From assembly GCA_009784115.1 (NCBI GenBank), contig WRCH01000008.1:1-50885 (forward strand): a DNA stretch of 50,885 bases, given 5' to 3'. Origin of the DNA: Chitinispirillia bacterium. GTDB lineage: Bacteria > Fibrobacterota > Chitinivibrionia > Chitinivibrionales > Chitinispirillaceae. Made by a program: the position numbers and the translations under genes. A model generated the notes under the pieces. It was not told the origin of the DNA, searched no databases, and was given only the letters and a program-made list of their open reading frames with translations. This document shows, piece by piece, positions 41,758-50,885 of the stretch; positions within the stretch are counted from its first letter, which is position 1; each line of letters begins with the position of its first letter.

Positions 41758-43275
41758 CTAAAAAATACCTCTCAAAAAGTTATAGAGGTGCGGAGTCATA
41801 ACAGTTTGGTTATGGCCTGAACCGGGAACAAAATGCCAAACGTTGTCAAATCCGCGCTGCGTGAGAGCGGTGCTGATATTTTGCGGACCATTGCCTACGA
41901 TGTTGCCTTCAGGCTCCGCTCCGCTGACGAATATCAGCCACGGTCTCGGAGCGTTGGCCGCCCCCGCTCTGGAATCGCGGATATTATTAGCTGTCGTAGA
42001 AACTGCAGGCGGGTCGCCAAGTCCGACAAACCCAATCTTATCGGGGTGCGCCATCCATATACGAACCGCCATGTTCCCGCCCATAGAGAATCCTGTTATG
42101 GCGACATTTTCTCTGCCGGGCGCCACCGGGAAATTCTCCAACATATACGGGTGGAGGTTAGACGCCCAGTCGTCAATGGAGTTAGCGTATGCGCTCATAG
42201 CCTGCATGGTATTACCGACATCCACTTCTGCCTGAGTGACAGGCGTCCACTGATTTTGGTACACAATAATCATATCTTTAGCCTCTCCCGAAGCCACGAG
42301 ATTGCCAAGAATTGTGCGGGAATTCATATCGTTGGCCCGTGCGCTGCCGGTTATGCCGTGACCGAAATACATGACCGGAAACAATCTGCCATCGTCGTGA
42401 TTGGGCGGCAAAACTACAACTGCCGTATGAGTTCCGCCGAACCTGCTTGATGGATAGGTGATAGTTTGGTTTGTTCCGTAGGTGTTACCAGATGTGGGAG
42501 CACGTGTAGCCTCCGACGGAACAGTATTAGTCATCATCTGCCGGACAGCTGCCGTGCGCGCGGTGTCGGTGACGGGGGTGCCTAGTCCGGGAGTACCGCT
42601 CAAGTTTATAGTCTGCAATCGGTGCGTTCCGGTTACCGGTCTGAAATGAACCACGCGGGATTGATAACCGAAAGTAACGGCGGCCCTTGTTGGTTCAACG
42701 GTTATTGTTATGTCGCCGACAGCATTTGCGGCGTTCGCTGAACGCGGATTCCCTGCGCCGCCCGTAAACGATACGTTAATGTTAAAATTTCCGCCGCGGT
42801 GTGAGACGCGGAAAGCGTTTGTATGAGATCTGTCCGCTCCACGAACCCTGATCATATAAGCGCCCGCCGCCAAATTTTGGCGTGATATACCGGCTGTCCT
42901 GTGAATGGCGTCTGCCGCCGCGCCCATAACGCGCCTGCCGTCTAACGAGTAGACAGAAATATTAGCTTTTTGATACGCGGAATTGCCCGGCAAATTCAAC
43001 GTGACCGTACCGCGCGTATGTGTAATTGCCGGAGCGTTTTGCGCACGTAAACCCAATTGCGTAACAGAAGTATTTTCCGACATTGGGATTCTAAGGGTAT
43101 CTACCGCGTTGGCTTCTGCAGTAATCGTATTGCCTACAGGCGTACCGTCTCTGTGCGCGGTAATCGTGGCTGTTGTGTTGGTTCTAACGGGTATGAGCGA
43201 ATAGTCTTGCGCTATTGCACTGCCCGAAAAAGTCATAACCATCAATACCCATGTAATTTTTTTTACGTACATCAT
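41758..43275 (-). CDS. Secreted CE1-like carbohydrate esterase with internal sorting-like module
   Basis: Secreted esterase of 505 aa. After a signal peptide (1-22) comes a basic, beta-rich region with a module at about residues 95-160 (ANISVYSLDGRRVMG...NLAAGAYMIRVRG). This module is very like the C-terminal modules of the two neighbouring xylanases but here is internal. A linker leads to an alpha/beta-hydrolase domain (about 255-505) of the esterase-D/feruloyl-acetylxylan type: FPVMYFGHGITGS, nucleophile S397 in GFSMGGN, and catalytic-type H488 in GSGHNQ. It probably removes feruloyl or acetyl groups from arabinoxylan. It is the third gene of the xylan operon, 25 bases after GH43. Confidence 0.83.
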   Translation of the reverse strand: MMYVKKITWVLMVMTFSGSAIAQDYSLIPVRTNTTATITAHRDGTPVGNTITAEANAVDTLRIPMSENTSVTQLGLRAQNAPAITHTRGTVTLNLPGNSAYQKANISVYSLDGRRVMGAAADAIHRTAGISRQNLAAGAYMIRVRGADRSHTNAFRVSHRGGNFNINVSFTGGAGNPRSANAANAVGDITITVEPTRAAVTFGYQSRVVHFRPVTGTHRLQTINLSGTPGLGTPVTDTARTAAVRQMMTNTVPSEATRAPTSGNTYGTNQTITYPSSRFGGTHTAVVVLPPNHDDGRLFPVMYFGHGITGSARANDMNSRTILGNLVASGEAKDMIIVYQNQWTPVTQAEVDVGNTMQAMSAYANSIDDWASNLHPYMLENFPVAPGRENVAITGFSMGGNMAVRIWMAHPDKIGFVGLGDPPAVSTTANNIRDSRAGAANAPRPWLIFVSGAEPEGNIVGNGPQNISTALTQRGFDNVWHFVPGSGHNQTVMTPHLYNFLRGIF

Positions 43276-43300
43276 GATAAAACCTTTCAGAAATCAATAT

Positions 43301-45553
43301 CTACCTCAACACGACATTAGACACCAGCTTCGTATTATTCTTAACTCCCCTTGCCTCAATAATATACGCGCCCGCCGGGATTTCACGCAAGGATATTTTT
43401 GAGCTGCCCTGCGTATCGAATTTAGCGACTGTCTTTCCTGCCATGCTGACAACTCTTATCTGTACCTTTGAATCGGCGGGCGCGTTTACATTCAGCATTC
43501 TCGCTCTGACTGTTACCATTTGATGACTGCCGCGTATGTTGTTTTGAGCGGTTTGTATCGACGTCGCTCCGCTGCGCCCCGGAGCCTGCGCGTTTTCTGC
43601 GCCGCCCATCGCGTCGTCTATAAAAAAGTTCACCGTGGAACCCGGCGTCTCTACGTACAGCACAAGATTCGCCGCACCGGTCGGGATCGGGAATCTCGGA
43701 TTCTCAAGCATTACCCACTGGCCGGATACCGCCTCTTTTGAATCAATCTCCTCGTAAAAGGTTTCTGTGCCCAAGTTATATTGCAGCGTGTATTTGAATG
43801 TTACGGCGCTCTGAGCCATCGCCAAGACGCTGAAACTGTAGTTGCTGCCGGGGACAAATATACTTGTACTGAGACTTAACGACGGGCCTTGAAAATTTTC
43901 GGTGCGGCCGCTTACGGCAAGCGACCTTGAACCGTTAGCTGCCTGCGTGTTGACGTTTGCAACCGTACCGGCGCCAAAGCGGGGCTCCCAGCCGTTTACG
44001 TTACCGGATGTTTCAAACGTATGATGGAAGAAGTATCCGTCCGCATCGGGCCCCGCGGCCGCTTGGTGGAATTGATACGAGCTCAAACGGAGCAGCTCCG
44101 AACCGGTTCCCCTAAACACAAGGTAAAGAAAATTTTGAACTCCGGCTGCGTTTGTAATATCCGCTTCAAAATTTCTATAGGCGGTCCAGCTGCCTGTTGA
44201 CGCTACGGTTACGGTTCCAATTAGAGTTCCGGTTGGGCTTCCTGTTCTAAACTCAATTGTGCCGCCGGATGAATTGTTGCTTGCGGCGCGCACCGTTACT
44301 CTGGAAGCTCCGGCGCCGAAATCAACTCCTTTAAGACGAATCCAGTTGTTATTGGCAAGTCTTGTGAGTATCATGCCTTCGCCGGGTATTGAATCGGCTC
44401 TCATTCCGGGATGCCCGGTTGCCGTTGGAGTGCTTGATTGCCTGTTCAGTGTTGTCGCGCCTATGGTAGTGAATGGATTAAAGTTCTTTATCTGCGCGAC
44501 GCCGTCATGTGTAACTACGACCTCTCTCATCGTACCGTCGGCATTGTACACCAAAGAGTCTACGCTGATATTTCGCAGATTGGCGTTATCGCTTGGGACA
44601 TTATTGGCGTTTGCCACCCTGCGGTCGTGATAGAACATGTACCACTTGCCTTTATATTCTATAATCGCCTGGTGATTGTTGTTGTGCCTGTTGATGTTTT
44701 GATTGCCGATCGCCGGGTTGCGCAGTACCGGACCTCTAAAAGTGAACGGCCCCATAGGATTGTCGCCCGTCATATACATGATAGCCGCGTTTGGCTGCCC
44801 GTCGCCGCCGGCGAAATTGTTGACATAAGAAAAATAGTAGATACCATTGCGCTTGTGCATGTAAGCGGCTTCAAAGGAGCGGGGCGCGTGAATGGTTACC
44901 GCGTTTATTGTGTTGTTGGCTTCTCTGCGCAGAGAAACCATATCGTCATTGAGCCTTATCACGCGGAAATTTTCGCCGGGGCCGGGAGTATCGTTTGCGT
45001 TACCGCCGCCGTAGTACAGATACGCCTGACCGTCGTCGTCAACAAACACGGCCGGATCAAACAGCCAAGGAACGTTGCAGTTTGTACACGTATTTCTGTC
45101 AACGAGCGCCGGGGTCGTCCCCCCGTTCGCCGGTCTCAACACATCCCTAAAAGGCCCGTATGGACTGGCCGCGGTTACAACCCCAACCGGACCTCCCGCA
45201 CCGCAGGGATAAAGAAAAACCGAATCCCTGCGAACAGCGGCGCCCGGAGCATAAGCGCGGGCAGAAGCGGCGGTTCCGCGATTCCAATCACGGGGCACCC
45301 GAAACACCTCGCCGTGATCAGTCCAGTTCGCCATATCGTCGGTGGAGACTAACGTATAGGCTTGAATCAAGTAATCGTTAGGGGGGCTTTGGTCATCGTT
45401 GGAAGCGTAGACATAAAGCCTCTCATTCCAAACAATAGGCTGAGGGTCGGCGGTGTACTTGTGGCTCAGGATTGGGTTAGCCAGAAGCGGGGCCGCGATG
45501 GCAGCAATTAAAATTGTCAGGATAAAAATACGATTCCGTTTTACTTTATTCAC
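43301..45553 (-). CDS. GH43 arabinofuranosidase/xylosidase with CBM6, CBM22-like and terminal sorting-like module
   Basis: Secreted modular enzyme of 750 aa with a signal peptide at 1-25. The GH43 propeller occupies about 28-345 with the three family carboxylates: base D36 (TADPQPIV), D166 (WLFDPAVFVDDDG) and acid E228 (RSFEAAYMHKRNG). A CBM6-like domain follows (about 365-490, GMILTRLANNNWIRLKGVDFG...), then a CBM4/9/22-like beta-sandwich (about 505-650) and a C-terminal module (about 680-750) ending LVSNVVLR. The last module, shared with the GH10 protein, resembles the Fibrobacter basic terminal domain or T9SS-type sorting domains. The start is GTG behind AAGGAG. Substrate is probably arabinoxylan side chains. 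Confidence 0.92.
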   Translation of the reverse strand: MNKVKRNRIFILTILIAAIAAPLLANPILSHKYTADPQPIVWNERLYVYASNDDQSPPNDYLIQAYTLVSTDDMANWTDHGEVFRVPRDWNRGTAASARAYAPGAAVRRDSVFLYPCGAGGPVGVVTAASPYGPFRDVLRPANGGTTPALVDRNTCTNCNVPWLFDPAVFVDDDGQAYLYYGGGNANDTPGPGENFRVIRLNDDMVSLRREANNTINAVTIHAPRSFEAAYMHKRNGIYYFSYVNNFAGGDGQPNAAIMYMTGDNPMGPFTFRGPVLRNPAIGNQNINRHNNNHQAIIEYKGKWYMFYHDRRVANANNVPSDNANLRNISVDSLVYNADGTMREVVVTHDGVAQIKNFNPFTTIGATTLNRQSSTPTATGHPGMRADSIPGEGMILTRLANNNWIRLKGVDFGAGASRVTVRAASNNSSGGTIEFRTGSPTGTLIGTVTVASTGSWTAYRNFEADITNAAGVQNFLYLVFRGTGSELLRLSSYQFHQAAAGPDADGYFFHHTFETSGNVNGWEPRFGAGTVANVNTQAANGSRSLAVSGRTENFQGPSLSLSTSIFVPGSNYSFSVLAMAQSAVTFKYTLQYNLGTETFYEEIDSKEAVSGQWVMLENPRFPIPTGAANLVLYVETPGSTVNFFIDDAMGGAENAQAPGRSGATSIQTAQNNIRGSHQMVTVRARMLNVNAPADSKVQIRVVSMAGKTVAKFDTQGSSKISLREIPAGAYIIEARGVKNNTKLVSNVVLR

Positions 45554-45569
45554 GACATTCTCCTTTTAT

Positions 45570-48107
45570 TTACCTCAACACCACGTTAGACACCATCTTT
45601 TTACCATCCTTAACGCGTCTTGCTTCCACGATATAACTTCCCGCGGGAATTTTGCGCAATGACAAGTTTGATCTGCCGTTCGCGTTAAAACTCGCGACTG
45701 TCCTTCCTGACAAATTCACAATCCTTATATTAACTTCGGAACCATCTAACGCGTTGATGGCCAATGTCCGCCCTCTTACAGCTATAAGCGGCTGCGTATG
45801 ACGCGCGTTGTTGCTTCCCAAAATATTTGTCTGGCCGCCTAACGTACCATTGGGATTGATTACTCTTCCCGCCGCCGCGGCTGAGGCGTTGTCAATATAG
45901 AAATTGTGCAAAGATCTCGGCATTTCAACGTATAAGAGCACATTCGAAGCGCCGGCGGGTATAGCGAAGCTTGTGTTTGCCAATTGAACCCACTGCGTGT
46001 TCTCTGCCTGCGCTACCGCCACTTGAGCATAGCGGGTCGTATCGCGGAGATCATACTGCATCGTAAGCTGGATGGTGTCTGTTCTAATGTCCATTGTATG
46101 GCGTCCGTCATCATAGAGTGCCATCACGCTGAAACTGTAGCTGCTGCCCGGGACAAACGCAGCTGTGCTTAAGGATAACGCCGCGCCGTTCCATTCGGCT
46201 GTGCGTCCGCTTGCCATAAGCGATCTCTCGCCGCCAAACTTTTGGGCGCTTGAGACCGCGGCAGACGCGGCTCCGCGTCCCGTCCAGCCCTGTACGCCGC
46301 ACCCGTCCTCAAAGGTGTGTAAAAATATAAAGCCGCTTGGTACCGGGTCACAAACAGGAAGCGTGCTGTTATTGCCGAAAGTTGGATTATTCCCGTCGCC
46401 CCACTGCGGCTGTGGAACTATCCCCGCAACCGCGTCATAAGCGGGCTTGCGGTTCAAATTACGGTCATGAAGCAGCGGCGCCGCGTTAGTTCTGCCCGCG
46501 CGTCTTGTAATCCATGAGTTGCCGTCGTCGGGCCCCCACATACATATAGCCGTAAAATTTCCCATTGCGGGATCTGCGTTTATAGCTATCGCGTGTTCAA
46601 AAATAGCCCTATATACATTGGGCTGATTGCTTAAAAAATTGCTGTTATCGGTATCGCTGCCCTGATTTGTAACAACGTCTAACTCGGTGATTTGAACCTC
46701 AAAACCCGGGCCTATCTGCGCGTATCTTGTCATGGCTTCGCGGTAGCGGTTTAAGTTTGACCAGTGCGTCGTACTCGGGTCGGCGCTTATATGCCCCTGC
46801 ATACCCATACCGTCTAAAAGACCGGCAGTGTAGAGCGGCCGCAGGAAAGTATTTATGATGTAATCACGCTTTGTTGGGTCGAACTCGTTATAATCATTAT
46901 AAAAAAGTTTTGTATGCGCGGGAGCGTGTCTGCGCGCCGCTTCAAAGCAGGTTCTCACCCAGCTTGTATTAGTGTTTCCGTAAATAGCCTGCCACGGAGA
47001 GTTCCCCGGAGCGGCGCCCGCGCCGCCCGCGCCTTCGAGGTCAAATCCCGGGAGCCGCGGCCCCGCCGTACCCGAAACCCTTACAAACTCATTTACCACG
47101 TCATAAGCGTAAAGATTGAGCGCGGGATATTGAGTGCGGTACAGAGCGAACAAGTTTTGCGTGTAACTGTCGATACGCGAATTCATAGTAGCCGCCGAAG
47201 CCCACGGAATCGCGCTGTTGGCATGATTGCGGTAATCGGTAGCGTCGCTTACATTTTGCAGGAAAAACCATTGCGGGGTTTGACCGTGCCAAAAAAGAAC
47301 GTGTCCGCGCATGGGAATGTTATGTCTCACACAAAACTCCATAATCCTTGCCGCGCCGATGTTGAAAACTGCTCTGATGTTAGTATTGGTAGAGTTAGTT
47401 CTTGACATTGTAGCATCGGGTTTATGCTCGTTTTCCGCTGTAACGCTGTTGTATTCAAGCCGGATCAAATTCTGTATATTTGTGCTGTTCGCCGTTGTGC
47501 CGTTAAGGATGTTGCCTACGCGGAAGTGGCTTGCGTAAATATCCTTGAGACCAACATTGGCCGGTGTGGACGCCGCTGCCGTCATCTTCGTGAGATTTGT
47601 ATTCCTTCCTGTTATCACGAACTCGTCAAAGTAAAAATCAATCGTACTATTTGTGGTAATGAAAAATGTTGGATTGAGACTGCCTTTAGGTGTAGCGTAG
47701 GCAGCGGTGAGCGGCGTCCATTTATTAGGAACCGCGGTTCCTGCCGCGATAACTTTCGATCCGTAGGTATTGACGTCCGGCATAAACCAGCTGAGAGTCA
47801 AATTAAATGTTTCTAACGAAGACCCAGTGTGTCTGACATACACGCTGTAGTTGTACGTCTCGCCGCCGTCAACATAAAAACCCTTATCTGATACCGCGCC
47901 GTCATCAGGCGATTTCCTCTCCGTCACCATCATCCCGCGGGAAAAATTGTACCCCGCCCCATTGACCGCGGTGAGCTGGGTGTAATCGCCGGCATTTGTC
48001 CATCCGTCAAAATTAACCTCAAAACTGTCGCGGATAATAACCGATTGGGCAGAGAGCGCCAGCGCCAGCGCCGCGCACATCATTACTGCGGTAAAGAACT
48101 TTTTCAT
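45570..48107 (-). CDS. GH10 endo-1,4-beta-xylanase with flanking CBM22-like domains
   Basis: Secreted xylanase of 845 aa: signal peptide (1-20), N-terminal CBM22/CBM4_9-like domain (about 24-168), GH10 barrel (about 185-570), second CBM-like beta-sandwich (about 605-755, close to that of the GH43 protein) and a C-terminal module (775-845) ending MVSNVVLR. GH10 catalytic residues are acid/base E340 in YDVVNEFV and nucleophile E475 in VQITELDVV; HVLFWHGQTPQWF is also typical. It hydrolyses the xylan backbone outside the cell. It is first in the operon, with AAGGAG before the ATG and GH43 starting 16 bases after its stop. Confidence 0.96.
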   Translation of the reverse strand: MKKFFTAVMMCAALALALSAQSVIIRDSFEVNFDGWTNAGDYTQLTAVNGAGYNFSRGMMVTERKSPDDGAVSDKGFYVDGGETYNYSVYVRHTGSSLETFNLTLSWFMPDVNTYGSKVIAAGTAVPNKWTPLTAAYATPKGSLNPTFFITTNSTIDFYFDEFVITGRNTNLTKMTAAASTPANVGLKDIYASHFRVGNILNGTTANSTNIQNLIRLEYNSVTAENEHKPDATMSRTNSTNTNIRAVFNIGAARIMEFCVRHNIPMRGHVLFWHGQTPQWFFLQNVSDATDYRNHANSAIPWASAATMNSRIDSYTQNLFALYRTQYPALNLYAYDVVNEFVRVSGTAGPRLPGFDLEGAGGAGAAPGNSPWQAIYGNTNTSWVRTCFEAARRHAPAHTKLFYNDYNEFDPTKRDYIINTFLRPLYTAGLLDGMGMQGHISADPSTTHWSNLNRYREAMTRYAQIGPGFEVQITELDVVTNQGSDTDNSNFLSNQPNVYRAIFEHAIAINADPAMGNFTAICMWGPDDGNSWITRRAGRTNAAPLLHDRNLNRKPAYDAVAGIVPQPQWGDGNNPTFGNNSTLPVCDPVPSGFIFLHTFEDGCGVQGWTGRGAASAAVSSAQKFGGERSLMASGRTAEWNGAALSLSTAAFVPGSSYSFSVMALYDDGRHTMDIRTDTIQLTMQYDLRDTTRYAQVAVAQAENTQWVQLANTSFAIPAGASNVLLYVEMPRSLHNFYIDNASAAAAGRVINPNGTLGGQTNILGSNNARHTQPLIAVRGRTLAINALDGSEVNIRIVNLSGRTVASFNANGRSNLSLRKIPAGSYIVEARRVKDGKKMVSNVVLR

Positions 48108-48144
48108 ATCGAACTCCTTTTATAAGGTTAGTGTCTTTTTTATT

Positions 48145-48173
48145 AATATAAACATTTTCCACGCGCCATGCAA
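48145..48173 (-). promoter_or_regulatory. Sigma70-type promoter of the xylan operon
   Basis: Minus-strand -35 TTGCAT (48173-48168) and -10 TATATT (48150-48145) with a 17-base spacer, about 38 bases upstream of the GH10 ATG. The -10 has one mismatch to consensus. No catabolite-repression or regulator site was recognised nearby. Confidence 0.55.
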
Positions 48174-48388
48174 GACATTTTTTATAAAAATTAAAAATTA
48201 GTTCACCAAGCTAAACGCAAAATATGGGAAAAATCAATTAACCATGTTTTTAATAAAAATTTTTTTAAAAAAACTTCACCAAAGGATGGTAATGTCCCTC
48301 GTAACGTTCATCGTCAACCGATGGAGAGTCTTTCGCTTTCCGTGATGCAATTCGAGATTTTTAAATAGAAGTTAAAAACGTGGACACA

Positions 48389-50187
<1,799 letters not shown>

Positions 50188-50246
50188 TTACAGTCTCCTT
50201 AATTTAATAAGATTTATTTTTGACAATTAATAATCAACACATGTCT

Positions 50247-50531
50247 TTAAATCACAGCCAAAACATCGCTCTCACGAACTATGAGATATTCTACGCCGTC
50301 AACAGTTACCTCTGTGCCCGCGTATTTGCCATAGAGGACTTTATCGCCTTTTTTGAGAGTCATCTCTATTCTCTGACCTTTGTCATTAGTTTTGCCGGGG
50401 CCTACAGCTACAACTTCGCCCTTTTGCGGCTTCTCTTTTGCGTTATCGGGGATGTAGATTCCGCCGCTTGTTTTCTCCTGAGCGTCCATAGCTTTGAGGA
50501 TGACGCGGTCTTCCATCGGTCTTACGTTCAT
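50247..50531 (-). CDS. groS: Co-chaperonin GroES
   Basis: Heptameric GroEL lid, 94 aa, standard length. [36 protein letters not shown] contains the mobile loop at about residues 18-32, and [30 protein letters not shown] forms the C-terminal strands. AGGAGG precedes the ATG. Upstream there is a near-perfect sigma54-type promoter and no recognisable CIRCE element, so regulation may differ from the usual HrcA/CIRCE control. Confidence 0.98.
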   Translation of the reverse strand: MNVRPMEDRVILKAMDAQEKTSGGIYIPDNAKEKPQKGEVVAVGPGKTNDKGQRIEMTLKKGDKVLYGKYAGTEVTVDGVEYLIVRESDVLAVI

Positions 50532-50596
50532 GATATTAAATCCTCCTGAAAAAGTGTTGATAAATTAAACCAATTATTTGTTGACCCCAAATTAAG

Positions 50597-50614
50597 CAAT
50601 TCGTGTGCCAAATG
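50597..50614 (-). promoter_or_regulatory. Sigma54-type promoter of groESL
   Basis: Minus strand TTGGCAC-N5-TTGC matches the RpoN -24/-12 consensus at every defined position, with GG and GC 12 bases apart. It would give a leader of about 58 bases to the groES ATG. The same 21-base context, with two changes, precedes the GT4 gene at 23592. Confidence 0.6.
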
Positions 50615-50710
50615 GCTTTCGGGGTTGTATTTGGCTGATTTGAGAGACAAGCCAATAACGAGTGTTCTAATATGAAACACTTTGTTTCGTTTTAACGCGG
50701 GAGCTGATTA

Positions 50711-50767
50711 TATACCGGTGTACGGCATAAATTGGCACTGCGCCGCACGCAGCTGCACGCAGGACCG
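50711..50767. repeat. Dispersed inverted repeat, copy E (truncated)
   Basis: Left half only: TATACCGGTGTACGGCATAAAT, then GCACTGCGCCGCACGCAGCTG and GCACGCAGGACCG. It then joins a 21-base segment (50767-50787) whose reverse complement is at 103-123. The right half of the element is missing here, consistent with deletion or a recombination junction. Confidence 0.7.
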
Positions 50768-50885
50768 CAATGCAGTCAACTTAAGGATTTTTCTACATGT
50801 TTCTCCGTTTCCAGCGCCCCTTTAGGGGAGCTTAGATTGTAACCCAGGGCTTCAGCCCTGGGGTTGCGTGCGCGTAACCGTACCA

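Larger units (their letters stand above)
50532..50885. repeat. groES upstream region and right-end repeats
   Basis: No gene. From the groES side it holds the ribosome-binding site, the sigma54-type element, a GCCAAAT-N15-ATTTGGC dyad at 50607-50635, then repeat copy E and the right-end palindromes: one near 50809-50825 (GCGCCCCT/AGGGGAGC-like) and CCCAGGGCT-TC-AGCCCTGGG at 50843-50862. The last 26 bases repeat bases 1-26 of the window. Confidence 0.65.

Noticed and set aside
50532-50700. CIRCE (HrcA operator) upstream of groES
   Set aside because: Searched for TTAGCACTC-N9-GAGTGCTAA and near variants; only an isolated GAGTG-like string is present, with no paired arm.

Overview
The window reads as a chromosomal segment of a Gram-negative, meso-DAP-type, plant-polysaccharide-degrading bacterium. 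I infer a member of Fibrobacterota or a close gut or termite relative. The reasons are LPS-transport genes (lptC, lptA, an LpxL-like acyltransferase), a division/cell-wall cluster whose MurE carries the DNPR motif, and multidomain xylanases that end in a C-terminal module resembling the Fibrobacter basic terminal domain. No rRNA, tRNA, CRISPR array or transposase gene is visible. The first and last 26 bases are identical and lie in repeat-rich sequence, so the window is probably a whole contig broken at a dispersed repeat.

Layout. 1-3.2 kb: an M23 peptidase and two tandem lipoproteins built from a repeated domain. 3.2-12.9 kb (+): yggS-divIVA-punA-[restriction-modification pair]-ileS. This resembles the ylmE...divIVA-ileS neighbourhood of other bacteria, interrupted by a visibly AT-richer R-M cassette. 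The cassette encodes one polypeptide fusing an m5C and an m6A methyltransferase, followed by an HNH nuclease. 12.9-15.9 kb (+): LpxL-like acyltransferase (apparently CTG start), lptC, and an enlarged lptA-like gene. 15.9-26.5 kb (-): alkaline phosphatase, hexapeptide acyltransferase, ubiX, a beta-propeller protein, ubiD, a NAD(P)-binding amine-oxidase/mutase-like flavoprotein, a GT4 glycosyltransferase, dGTPase, a dual-specificity phosphatase and an M23/LysM peptidase. 26.8 kb (+): a HIT protein.

27.2-41.5 kb (-): a long, tightly overlapping dcw cluster, in transcription order mraZ-rsmH-ftsL-ftsI-murE-murF-murD-ftsW-murC-ftsQ-ftsA-ftsZ. mraY and murG are absent from their usual places. A sigma70-type promoter and four 10-bp-phased GGGT boxes precede mraZ and look like a MraZ autoregulatory operator.

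41.8-48.1 kb (-): a three-gene xylan-utilisation operon (GH10 xylanase, GH43 arabinofuranosidase/xylosidase, CE1-like esterase). 48.5-50.5 kb (-): groES-groEL behind a near-perfect sigma54-type -24/-12 element. Between genes lie at least five copies of a ~100-bp imperfect inverted repeat with TATAC/GTATA ends, and several clusters of short GC-rich palindromes. These two repeat families are the main non-coding structure in the window.
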